Part shown: positions 9,783 through 20,027 of the stretch, piece after piece
Position numbering within the stretch: position 1 is the first letter of the stretch
How the letters are laid out: every line of letters starts with the position of its first letter
NCBI GenBank assembly: GCA_024220525.1
Contig: JAMYWO010000176.1
Location: forward strand, 5,889-27,038
Length of the DNA stretch: 21,150 nt
DNA from: Cochliopodium minus
Lineage: Eukaryota > Discosea > Himatismenida > Cochliopodiidae
Reading direction: 5' to 3'
The notes under the pieces: generated by a model
The model's input: the letters and a program-made list of their open reading frames with translations, nothing else
Told to the model about the DNA's origin: nothing
Database searches by the model: none
Made by a program: the position numbers and the translations under genes

Positions 9783-11559
9783 ATGAAGTCTGTCAAAACT
9801 TTAATAAAACATATAAAATCAAAGAATTACAACTTCCCTGACAATTTATATTCAAATGATATGAAAAAACTATTCAATTTGGAGAAAACTATGATATCTC
9901 TTGAGAATCAATTTGGGGTATGAAAAAATAAAAATATATGAATTAATTCCTTAATTATTTGGGAAGAAATTGGAGAATTTTTCAGAATGGGAAGATCATA
10001 AAACAAATATTCAAGGAGAATATAAAGAATATATTCTATTAACAACATTTCCAAATATTAAATTCAATTTCATAATATCAGTGAAAGAGGAAGATGAATT
10101 GATTTGTAAATTCAATTATAATCAACATATTCAACTTGATTTTGATTAATTTCATCTAGATGGAGTACGTATAACACCTCATATCGAACAACAAAATACA
10201 ATAGAACAAAAAATAAAGTCAGATCTTTTTGAAGAAGTAGAATGTACAATAGGAAAAGAGCCATGGATCCTTAATGGTAAAAATAAAAATTAAATAAAGA
10301 AATTAATAATCTTTTTTTTGTATAAGCAAAATTATGTATTCCAAGGAATAAAGAAAAATACAATGCTTTGTAAAGAAATTCCTTCACAATTTAATTTTTT
10401 TTTTATATTATCAAGAGTTTTAGTTCATGGTTCGGGTCCAAATGATATGGACGAAGTAAACAATTTCAATTCCAATTTATTTATTTTTCATTATTTTTTT
10501 TTATTTTTAAATAGACTATAGGAGCAAATAAACCATTCAAACGTAAAAAAATTGTTCAAAAAAATCTTTTATTTTTTTATTTTTTATTCAATAGAAATAG
10601 CTGAAGGTTTAGCCAGTAAGGGAATTGCTGTGTTGAGATACAATAAAAGGACGAAGGAATACCAAACTAAAGTGGACCCATGTACTATTACTCCTTATGA
10701 AGAAGTTGTGGAGGATTCTTATCATGCATTTAATTTCTTACAAAATAACTCTAACATTAAAAAGATTTTCGTTTTGGGAGTAAAAAATTTTTTTTTTTTT
10801 TCAATAGAACTAAAGAACAAATTGAAATAGCATTCACTTGGAGGGTTAAAAAATTTTATTTCTTTTAAAAAATTTTTAAAAACAATTTTTGAATAGATAT
10901 TTGTTGCCCAGAATTTCTGAAGAAATAACCGTTAGAACACAATTAAAAGAGAAAATAGGAGGTTTCATTAGTCTGAACGGAAGTGTGAGCAAGCTTGAAG
11001 ACTTGGTTCTTCAACAATTCAGGTATCTTATTCCCAATGAAACAGAAAAGCTTGAAAAAATTGAACAACAAGTTAAAAAAATCAAAAATTTAGATTTTGA
11101 ACCAAACGAAATAGTAACTTTTTGATTTATTTTCAAAAAAAAATTTTTTTTTTTTTTTTGATTAATCCAAAGATAATTGGTTCTCCTAAAATTTATTATG
11201 AATACTTGTCAAAATATGATCCTCTTGGAGTTTGTGAAAAAATGTCTTCCATTCATCCATTTTTATTTTTACAAGGAGAAGCAGGTTAGTATTCTTCCTC
11301 CCTCCTTTTCTTCGCTTTAAAGCTTTTCTTTCAAGATTATCAGGTTTTATATGATATTGATTTCCAAAAATGGAAACAGTTGTACAACAAAGGACTTAAT
11401 GTACAATTTAAATCCTTTCCAAATTTGAATCATTTGATGTATTTCCCCACCAATATTCCTAGACAAGGGAAACTTTCTTCTCCTCTTGAATATCAAGTTC
11501 CTTGTACATTTGATAAAGATGTTTTAAACTCCATTTCAGATTTCATTGATCCAAAATAA
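9783..11559 (+). CDS. Alpha/beta hydrolase (DUF3887-type serine hydrolase), 11 exons
   Basis: Exons: 9783-9917, 9967-10105, 10160-10276, 10327-10369, 10416-10455, 10515-10542, 10595-10779, 10831-10844, 10897-11113, 11173-11284 and 11336-11559. They total 1254 nt (417 residues), all in phase. Residues ~1-130 resemble the DUF3887-like N-terminal module. Then come VLVHGSGPNDMDE (oxyanion loop), TIGANKPFK, IAEGLASKGIAVLRYNKRT, FVLGHSLGG (nucleophile Ser231), GEADYQV (Asp344) and FPNLNHLM (His376), a complete triad with normal spacing. It should hydrolyse an ester, thioester or peptide bond; the substrate is unknown. The closest relatives I know of are bacterial, so transfer followed by intron gain is possible. 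An apparent in-frame TAA at 10147 lies inside the 54-bp intron 10106-10159. All introns are 46-59 bp. No signal peptide is seen, so it is probably cytosolic. Confidence 0.85.
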
Positions 11560-11609
11560 ACATTTTTTACAAACAAATGTTGACTAACAAATTAAATAAA
11601 AAAAAAAAA

Positions 11610-12923
11610 ATGAAGAAATTTCTTTTGAAAATTTTAATTTTAATTTTTCTTTTTAATTTTATTTCTTGTAATGATGAATTCAAAAGATGGATGCAAAAGT
11701 ACAAGAAGAACTACAAATCAGATGAAGAATACAAATACAGATTATCCATTTACCTTGAGAATAAAAAGCACATTGAAGAGCATAACAAAAAGAATATGGG
11801 ATATACTCTTGGTATAAACAAATTTTCGGATATTTCAAGAGATGAATTCATTAAGAAATCATCATTTAAATCAAATAGAAGAAATTCTTTTCAAAATATG
11901 GATTATATTCCTTCAAATGATAAGAAATTTGATAATCTTCCTTCTTCTTGGGATTGGAGAGATCACAATGCAGTAACAAAAGTAAAAGAAGAAGGGTCTT
12001 GTGGAGGAAGTCCTTATTTTAGTGGTGATAACTCAAAAATATTTTGATTTTCTCTGAATTTTTTTTTTTTTTATTAATTTATATATTGAAGCATTGGGAG
12101 CTTTGGAAGGAGGTTATGCTATTGCAACTGGAAATCTTGTTGATTTATCTGCTCAAGTAAGATCAATTTTGAATATTATTTTTGAAATTATTTGAAAAAT
12201 GTTCTATTTTGATTTTAGCAATTGATTTCTTGTGATACAAACAATGATGGTTGTGATGGTGGTTTTATGGTAAACAGTTATGACTACATTTTGAGAACAG
12301 GTGGTTTGGAAAGTGAGAAAAGCTATCCTTACATCTCTTCCAATGGATGCACTTACAACTGTACATCTAACTCGAGCGATTACCTCGTCTCCATTTACGG
12401 CTATCAAAACGTAACATATGGAAGTGAGAAAGAATTACAATACGCAGGTAATTTTTTTTCGAAAAAAAAACTTAATTTTTTCGTAGAATTTAAGTTTTTT
12501 GATTTTAAATTTTTTATTTCTCTTTTTTTTCATTTTTAAATAGTTTATTAATTTTTTTTATTTCAAAAAAAAAAAGTTTCTACAATCGGTCCTATTTCTG
12601 CTGCTTTTTACTTAGATACCACTTACTCAGGTGGTGTTTATTATAATCCAAACTGTCCTGTTGGACAAGCTACTACGGGAGTACTAATAGTTGGGTAAAT
12701 GTCATTTAATTTCAACTTTAAACTTTTTTTTTTACAAAAAAAAATATTTTTAAAAAGATACGGAACTTTAAATTCTACTACTGACTATTGGATCGGGAAA
12801 TTATCTTTTGGTACTGACTTTGGTATTGATGGTTATATTTGGATTGCTAGAAATAGAAACAATACTTGTGCTATTGCTGACTATGCATCTTATCCTACTG
12901 GAGTTCACAGAACCAAAAAATAA
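11610..12923 (+). CDS. Papain-family (cathepsin L-like) pseudoprotease, secreted
   Basis: Exons 11610-12024, 12092-12156, 12219-12447, 12577-12694 and 12758-12923 give 330 residues. The start after an A run yields a hydrophobic signal peptide (residues 1-20, [20 protein letters not shown]). An I29 inhibitor-type propeptide follows ([22 protein letters not shown]). The mature domain starts near [20 protein letters not shown] and keeps the family framework: [34 protein letters not shown] and a C-terminal IWIARN segment. Aligned to papain, Gln19 is Glu128, Cys25 is Ser134 (within GGSPYFS), His159 is Thr270 and Asn175 is Leu291 (within GKLSFG). All four active-site residues are gone while the cysteines of the first disulfide segments remain, so it is probably a secreted or lysosomal binding protein, not an enzyme. 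Introns are 62-129 bp and the frame is clean, so it does not look like a decaying pseudogene. Confidence 0.9.
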
Positions 12924-13907
12924 ATAAAAAATTAAAAAAATATTTCCTCTGAAGAAGTGATTAAACTTATTTAATTTCATTTATTTTTTACAATTTAAGC
13001 AGAAAATAAAAAATAAAATTAAATTTTTATATTTTTTCGTTGGGGAAAAGCTTTGATCTATTAAAGATTATTTGTTTATTCTTCTTTTGCTTGAGTAATT
13101 TCGAGAAGACTAAAAAAAGAAAAATATCAACAAAAGAATGAAAAATAAAAGTTTAAATTAACTTTTTGGGATTAAGAAAAAAGATTTTATTTTTGGGCTC
13201 GCAAGGGTTTTTGTTTTGAACTGTTCTTTGTGTAATTTTCAATTGAAGCGTTATGATTTTTTATAATTGCTTCTAAGAAAAAATCAAAGAGACATTTAAC
13301 TATCATAAAGACTTTGTGTATTATCAATATTGGTTTTTGATGGCTTTGTAGATTGATTTAGCAACTTTGGTAGTTAAATCGATATTGTTTGCTATTAATT
13401 TGTATTGTCTATTTAAAATTTGCAAATGACAATCGTTCCTGAAATTAAATTTAAAAACAAGTTTTTTTCATTACGCCCGTCATTCCATTTTTTATTATTT
13501 ATTGAAAAACAGAAAGATTGAAATTTTAAGATCTTTCTTTCCAATTTAATATCATTGGATAAGAAAGGTCGAAAACTGTATCTTCTTTCAACAATTCAAC
13601 AATTTTTGTTGAAATTTGATTTTTTTTGCAAAAAGAAAAAAAGGATTAATTTCCATTTTATTTTACAAGAAAATTAATTAAAAAATCATTTTCTTTTTCA
13701 ATTTTAAATTTTATTTAAATTTCAAAATGTTTTTCAAATTTTTTTTTTTTATATTTCTCAGATTTTTCAATTGAAAAATTGAGGATCTTTAATCAATTCC
13801 ATTTTCCAATCTTCATTCAATCTTTTGTATTTGAATATATTAAAAAAAATTGTTTTATTTAATTTTTCCTATATCAAACAAATCAACATAAGAAATAGAG
13901 AATTATA
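12924..13907. other. Long gene-poor interval with a possible broken minus-strand gene
   Basis: About 1 kb of A/T-rich sequence with no confident gene, tRNA or rRNA. The papain-like gene ends at its left and the Ras-regulator gene starts at its right. The one protein-like signal is on the minus strand at 13324-13656 and is listed separately. The rest is homopolymer-rich, untranslated or promoter sequence. Confidence 0.5.
13324..13656 (-). pseudogene. Possible small minus-strand gene or relic, HMG-box-like start
   Basis: Two protein-like pieces lie on the minus strand. Downstream, 13438-13324 follows a good acceptor (TTTCAG) and encodes about 38 residues containing NRQYKLIANNIDLTTKVAKS, then TGA. 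Upstream, an ATG at 13656 opens NPFFLFAKK, but the protein-like frame (IVELLKEDTVFDLSYPMILN, then WKERS and TAA) is in another frame across the A8/T8 run near 13619. The pattern FFLFxKxN...L...WKExS resembles an HMG box weakly. A one-base homopolymer error or true decay would both explain it. No donor joins the two pieces cleanly. Confidence 0.25.
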
Positions 13908-16900
13908 ATGGAAGATGGAATTTTGGTTATCTCTCAGATAATTTGTAGCAACTTCTCTTTGTATATCAAAAGAACAAATGGATTACAGGCATACATGTAT
14001 TCAGTTAATCTATCAACAAACCTGAATGAATATGAATCACAACCAAAATATGCATCCAATCAAGTAAAGAATCATTCGAATTTTAAATTAAGAATATATT
14101 TTTTGATATGGTTATATCAATAAAATCAATAAAGAGAAAATATATCTTATTGATAGAAAAGAAAGATTTGAATAATTAAATCATTTCTTTCATTTATAAA
14201 TTTTAAATCTTTTATCCCTCTCAATAAAAGAATAAAAGAATTAAATTATTATTAAATTCAATTAATAAATTAATTTTCAATCAAATAAAAGTTTAATCTG
14301 ATTAACAACCCGCAATACTTCCGAATGAACATAAATGATCAATTAAAACTCGAGATTTTTTCGCAAGGATCGCTCAAAAGCGACAACACAAGGAGAAGAC
14401 TTTTCACTACGAGACTCAACACCTCTATGGAAAATAAAGCAGAAGAATATACTTTCAAGATGGAAGGAGAAGAAGTACACAGCATAAAACTAAAATATAC
14501 TTTCATCAAAAATCCATTAACAGAAAAAATAAACTCTCTAAACGAAGTAAAAAAAAATTTTAATTTATTTCTGATTTTTTAATTTATTTCTAATTATTTT
14601 AATTTATTTCAAATTATTTTCAAAATTTTTTTTTATGAAAAAGTTTTTCAATAAAGACATAAGGATGGATTTTTTGGAGATGTTGAAACAAAACAATAAG
14701 ACAGATCTATACCCCATCATCTTCCATAACTTGATCTATCAAAACAAGGATGCTTCCTTTTTAAAAAAACTAATTGAGACGGAAATTTCAGAAACAAGCA
14801 AAAAATAATTTTTTTTTTTTTTTTTTTTAATTATTTTTTATACTTGTACTTTTAACTTATAATTATTTTAATATTTTTTAATTTTTTTAGGTAATATAAA
14901 AGATCTTTTCTTTTCGGACAGTATAGCTCTACAATTCATTTCTATTGCTTTCTCGTTCNAAAAAATAAAAAATAAAAAATAAAAAATAAAAAATAAAAAA
15001 TAAAATAAAAAATAAAAAATAAAAAATAAAAAATAACAATATATTTTAAATTAAAAATAAATAATAAAGAATATTTTTTTAAATTTTTTTTTGATAGGTG
15101 AACCTGCTATTCCCATTATTGGAGTTCATTTGAGAGATTTGCTTTATTATGCAGAAAGAAAAATTAACTCTGACAATTATTTCAATTTTCAGAGAAGCTC
15201 AGCGATCTCAGAAACAATTTCTTTGCTTCAACATTTCCAGCTTAACCCATACAAAATTTCGAACATCAAAAAATTGTATAACTACGTTCAAAATTTTTCA
15301 GGTAAAAAATTTTTATTATTTTATTATTGATTATTTTATTTATATTTTTTATTTTTTTTATAATTTTTTTTATAATTTTCTATTTATTTTTTATTTTATT
15401 TTTTCTATTTTATTTATTTTTTCTTAATTTTTTTAATTAGGAGAGGCTGTTGAAGTACACAAAAGTTTGTATGATGCAATAATGAAATATGTACCAGAAA
15501 AAGTCAAAGAAAACACTGACCAATCCAATGAAAGTCTGCAAAATCCCGAAGAAAAGAAGGAAATGACTCCTCTTCCCTCCTCCATTTCTCCCTACGTTTT
15601 AACCGAGCCTAACTCTCTCAATGTGATTGTTCCAATCGACAGATTCATGAAAATGATTGAATTTGAAGTAAAAATATTTTTTTTCAATTAATATTAAAGA
15701 ATTTTTAATTTTTTATTTATTTTTTACTTACAAATAAAATCAATTATTTTTCTTTTTTTAAAAAAATTTTAATTATTTGTTCATTTTCGTTTAAAAATTA
15801 ATTTTTTTAACATTTTTTTTCTTTTTTCATTTTTTTCATTTAATTTTAATATTTTTTCCAAACAAAAAATAATTTGAATATTCTTAACAAAATTCTTTAA
15901 AAAAATTTTTTTATCTAGACAAAAATATTCCCCAAAAAATACAACAAATTCGTGTTGAACAACTGGATCACAAAAGTGCAGAACCCAACCAAAAAAATAA
16001 AGAACGAGAACGGAAGGCTCCTCACCTACAAAGAAGCTCTAAGCAGAACCAACGCAATCTACGGCATCATCTACAATTCTTTGACGGAGTATCCTTCCAA
16101 TGAGAGCCTCGTTTTGTTCAACCAGTTTTTGAAGACTTACTTCTGTCAGATCTTCAATTCTGAGCAGATTGAGAGCTTTTCTATCATGCTCCAACATTTG
16201 TCCCTTGCTGATTTGAAGACTGAAGATAAAAAAGTAAAATATTTTTATCAATTTTTTTTTTTTTTTGTATTTTTGGTTTTATTAAAATTTTTTTTTTATT
16301 CATAATCATTATTTTATTTATTTTTTTATTTATTTTTTTTTTAAATTTTTAATTTTATTTTATTAGTTAATCTTATTTAAATTTTTTTCTTTAAAATAGA
16401 CAATAGCCTATTCCTTTAGTTCTTTGATACCTGACAATATTTTTGTGGAGAAAAATGAGAAAAACATAGATAAGCTAGTAATTCTTACAGAAAGACTGAA
16501 GATCTTCCCCAACATGTTGTCTGCTCAAACCAAGTGCAAGTTTGATCTCGAAAAGATTCTCCACCAAATCTCCGAGACTTGTTCCATTGAGGAGAAAAAG
16601 TTGAACATGATCAAAACTAAAATTGTTCAATATGAAGAAATGAAAAATGAAAAGAAATCTGTAAAAAAATGATTTTAATATTCTTTTATTTAAATATTTT
16701 TTTAATTTTTTATTTTTTATTTTTTATTTTATTTTTTTAAAACTATTTTTTTATTTTTTTTAGTCTGAAATCAAAAAATATGAAGAAAGATTGATTTTCA
16801 TACAGAAAAAGAAGGAACAGTATTTGGAAGCTTTGAAACTTTTAAGCGAAGAAGAAAACAAAATCACCAATCTGATTGCAAAAAACAAGATGGAGAATGG

Positions 16901-17386
16901 TCTCACAGGATCCAACGAAAGAGAGAATCAAGTACATTTTAAAATTAATTTTTTTTTTTTGTATTTTCATTATTTATAAATTTTTTATTCTTGAAGGTTC
17001 TTGAAATTTTGCATTCTCAGAATCAAATCTATGACAAACAGTTCTCTGCACAAACCTTCTTCCAAAACTTCATCCACCTCTTCCAACAACATTTCGAATC
17101 CAACTACGAGCTGCAAAACACCTCCGCCGAAACCGTACAAGAAAACATCCTCAACCACGTCCTCAATCTCCTCACCATCACCCGTAACGACATGCAACTC
17201 ATCAAAAGCAATCCTAAAAACGATCTTTTCCTCGATTATCACGTCTTTGAGTTTAATTTTCAAAAGTCAAAATTGAATTCTATCTCTTTCATTTTGGATT
17301 TTTTATCAACAAAGTATACTGACAGCAATCCCAAGTACAACAAACTTTTGAGTTTGATCAATGAGATCAAGGAGATGTCCTTTTGA
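13908..17386 (+). CDS. Large Ras-regulator-like protein: RasGAP-like part and RasGEF-like segment (assembly gap inside)
   Basis: Exons: 13908-14063, 14292-14546, 14644-14797, 14891-14958 (cut by an N at 14959), 15098-15301, 15441-15667, 15919-16233, 16400-16660, 16764-16931 and 16997-17386 (TGA). The first ~135 residues are beta-rich, perhaps C2-like. Residues from 14644 (DLYPIIFHNLIYQN, SFLKKLIETEISET) and from 14891 (DLFFSDSIALQF) resemble the start of a RasGAP domain, with Phe (14911-14913) where the arginine-finger Arg of TLFR would sit. After the gap, PAIPIIGVHLRDLLYY, a run of Asn and Phe, then ISLLQHFQLNPYKI matches the C-terminal helices of RasGEF (Cdc25/RapGEF) domains. The remaining ~450 residues are helical with a coiled coil (~16560-16930) and are not recognised. 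Exon 3 needs a GC-AG intron (14798-14890). The two halves could belong to different genes joined at the gap. Ras/Rap signalling is inferred. Confidence 0.6.
14959..15036. repeat. Ambiguous base followed by an A6T heptamer microsatellite
   Basis: An N at 14959 is followed by about ten copies of AAAAAAT, one of them shortened to AAAAT. The N directly abuts exon 4 of the Ras-regulator gene, where a donor GT is expected and none is present. Sequence is probably missing or collapsed here. Confidence 0.85.
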
Positions 17387-17692
17387 TCATTTTTCTCCCT
17401 TTTCTTTTTCTTTGTGGTTCAAGGAGATTGAGAAATGTAAATTGGATGTTGACAAAAGTATTTTCATTTTCAAAGAGAAAAAAAAAGAAAACTTTTTCAT
17501 TCTTTGAATTATTTTTTTGTAAATTTTAATTAAATAAAAAAACTTTATTTATAAACAGTATAAAATTGTAATTCTCTTTCATCTTCATTCTATTGTTATG
17601 ATTGATCGAAGAAGTTCATTTTTTAAATGCTTCTTTTGTTCATTTAGTTTTCAAAAAAAAAAAAAAAATTGTTGAGAGAATTTTGAGCAAAA
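17387..17692. other. Intergenic region before DDRGK1
   Basis: It holds the 3' flank of the Ras-regulator gene and the promoter side of DDRGK1. Content is A/T runs, including an A15 run near 17653-17668. No open frame or RNA gene is seen. Confidence 0.5.
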
Positions 17693-19407
17693 ATGATTCA
17701 AATCAATCTTTTCCTAGTATTTGGCCTTATCATCTTTTCTATCTGTTCTATTGCATATCTCTTTTATTTTATTTATAAACAAGCAGACAAATTGGATACC
17801 AAATATAAATTGGATGAAGAGGTATATATTGGATTTAAAAACAAATATTAGAATGATATGGTCTTCAATATTGCTGAATTAAAAAATATTGGTGAAATAT
17901 CTTTTTTATTTCTCAAATATAATTAAAGTGGAAGAATAATCTTGATCTATCCTCAATATCCTAACAATCTGTTATTTCAATAATCAATAAAATAAAAATA
18001 TTTTTTTTTTATTAGGGAGAAGTGAGTGAAGAGGAAGAAATAACTGGAAACAATAGATACAAAAAAAATCTAAGCAGGAGAAAAATGAGTAAAAAAAAAA
18101 ATAAACTAAAAAAAAAAAGTGAAAAAATTAACAAAAATTCTTTGTAAAAGACAAAAAACAATTGAGAAAGAAACCCAACAATACAAACAATGGAGACGAA
18201 GAAAAGGAAGATGTGGAGGAGAATGTTAATTTGCGTGACTCGAAAAACAAGTTTGGAAAGAAAAAGCAGAGAAATTTAGAAATCAAAAACATGAAGAGAG
18301 AATACAGCCAAGCAAGGGAAAACAGGTAATATAAAATTTTTGATTTTTGATTTTTGATTTTTGATTTTTTATTTTTTATTTTTCATTTATTTTATTTTTT
18401 TTTATTTTTCATTTATTTTTGATTTTTGATTTTTGATTTTTGATTTTTGATTTTTTATTTTTTATTTTTCATTTATTTTATTTATTTTATTTTTTATTTT
18501 TTATTTTTTATTTATTTTATTTTTTATTTTTTATTTTTTTATTTTTTTTTTTTATTTTTTATTTATTTTATTTTTATTTTTTATTTTTTATTTTTTATTT
18601 ATTTTATTTTTTATTTTTTATTTTTTATTTTTTAATAAGCAAAAAATTGAATGATGTGTTTAATGAGAAAAAGAAGTTGGAGGAGTTGGAGGAGAAGGCC
18701 AAACAAAACGAGTTGGAGGAGGAAGAGGAGAAACTTCTGAGGATTTTGCGTGAGGAAATCAAAGAGAGGGAAGAGAATGAGTATCAACAATGGAAGACAC
18801 AAATACAAGTAAAAAAATTTTAAAATTTTAATAATTTATTCTCAATTTTATTTATTTTTTTTTATTTATTCAAAAATATAAATAAATTTTTTTTTTTTTA
18901 ATTTTTTTTCATAGGTTTTTTTTTTATTTTTTATTTTTTTATTTTTTTATTTCACAAATTTAATTATTATTTTTTTTTATATTATTTTATTTGATTTTTG
19001 ATTTATTTTTTATTTTTTTTTATTGTTTATATTTATTTTATCAAATTTTGTTTTATTAATTTTATTTTCAATTTTCATTTTGATAGGTTGAAGATTCTGG
19101 TACACAAATTCTTTCATTAGAAGAACAAGAAAAACAATGCGAAAAAATCATCGAGCACATCATCAAAAACAAAATGGTTTTGTTGGAGGAACTCGTTGCT
19201 GACTTCAAAATCGAGATGGAAACCCTCCTTGACAAGCTCCGCTTTTTTGAATCTCAGGGTAGACTTCAAGGTATCATTGATGAGAAGGGGAAATACATTT
19301 ATTTTAGCTTGGAGGAGATGCAAGATGTTGCAAATGTTGTGGAAAGTAAAGGAAGGATTTCTTTGAGTGATTTAAATCTTCAAATTAACCGAATTGTTAA
19401 ATTTTAA
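17693..19407 (+). CDS. DDRGK1: DDRGK domain-containing protein 1 (UFMylation adaptor)
   Basis: Exons 17693-17821, 18016-18088, 18151-18325, 18640-18808 and 19087-19407 give 288 residues, close to the family's usual size. Residues ~4-28 (INLFLVFGLIIFSICSIAYL) are an N-terminal membrane anchor. A Lys/Glu-rich charged region follows, then a coiled coil (KLEELEEKAKQNELEEEEEK) with a conserved EREENEYQQWK. The C-terminal winged-helix region carries the diagnostic RLQGIIDEKGKYIYFSLEEM, the counterpart of GVIDDRGKFIYIT; the signature DDRGK itself reads DEKGK here. In other eukaryotes this protein sits on the ER membrane and, with UFL1 and CDK5RAP3, directs UFM1 ligation to ribosomes and ER proteins. 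It implies a UFM1 pathway in this organism. Introns 18326-18639 and 18809-19086 are unusually long and T-rich. The ATG at 17693 is preceded by AAAA. Confidence 0.92.
18333..18635. repeat. Heptamer microsatellite block in a DDRGK1 intron
   Basis: About 300 bp of TTTTTGA and TTTTTTA heptamers with variants fills nearly all of intron 18326-18639. TTTTTTA is the reverse complement of the A6T-type unit at 14960-15036. The apparent reading frames here, rich in Phe, Tyr and Ile, are products of the repeat. Confidence 0.9.
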
Positions 19408-19625
19408 ATTAAAAACTCTTTCAATTCTCTTTCAAATTTTCTTTTTTTTCCACTCTTTCATATTTCTTTTTGTTTTATTCCTCATTTTTCGTCAATTTTT
19501 CGTCTTCTTTCATGAATAATTATTTAAGGAAGATTATAAAAAAAATTTTAAAATTTTTAAATAAAAAATTAAATAAAAAAAAAAAAAAAAATCAAAAATA
19601 TAAAATTTAAATTCTATTAACTCAA

Positions 19626-19859
19626 ATGAATCTTTTCCAAACCAATTTCAATTCTGAAGAGCTATGTATGTGGTTATATTCCCATTATAACTTTACAGAT
19701 CAATATCAAACAAACTTTATTTCAAATCACATTGATGGAGAAGCATTCTTGAATCTATCGCTCAAGAAACTATTGGAAATTGGAGTTATCACTATCATCC
19801 ACCGACTAAGAATCTTCCAGTTGCTGAGGGATGTTAGATTTTCTTTGAATCTGAATTAA
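19626..19859 (+). CDS. Stand-alone SAM domain protein
   Basis: A single exon of 77 residues. The whole protein is one sterile alpha motif: LCMWLYSHYNFTDQYQTNFI, then IDGEAFLNLSLKKLLEIGV, then HRLRIFQLLRDV, in the order and spacing of the five-helix fold. SAM domains oligomerise or bind other SAM proteins, and occasionally RNA; no partner is evident. The sequence upstream has an A-rich stretch ending about 30 bp before the ATG. It has no other domain and no signal peptide. Its length matches isolated SAM genes, though an unseen downstream exon cannot be excluded. Confidence 0.8.
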   Translation: MNLFQTNFNSEELCMWLYSHYNFTDQYQTNFISNHIDGEAFLNLSLKKLLEIGVITIIHRLRIFQLLRDVRFSLNLN

Positions 19860-20027
19860 TTTAATCGGAGCAAAATGTTTGGAAATAAGTTTGAAATCTC
19901 TTTTTTTAATCCAACAAGATTTTTAAACTATTTTTTTATGTAATATTTAAGTGAAAATAAAATAAAAATTAATAAAAATTTAATCAAAATTTCTTTGGTA
20001 TTTTTATTTTTATTATTTCTTTCAAAT

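Noticed and set aside
10106-10159. In-frame TAA at 10147 in the hydrolase, suggesting a pseudogene or reassigned stop codon
   Set aside because: A 54-bp GT-AG intron (GTAAAT donor, CTAG acceptor) removes it and keeps the frame; TAA ends several other genes here in the normal way.
12924-13907. tRNA, rRNA or other structured RNA in the gene-poor interval
   Set aside because: No cloverleaf, B-box-like sequence or GC-rich island was found by eye.
18440-18640. Phe/Tyr/Ile-rich frames that look like membrane segments
   Set aside because: They translate the TTTTTTA microsatellite inside a DDRGK1 intron.
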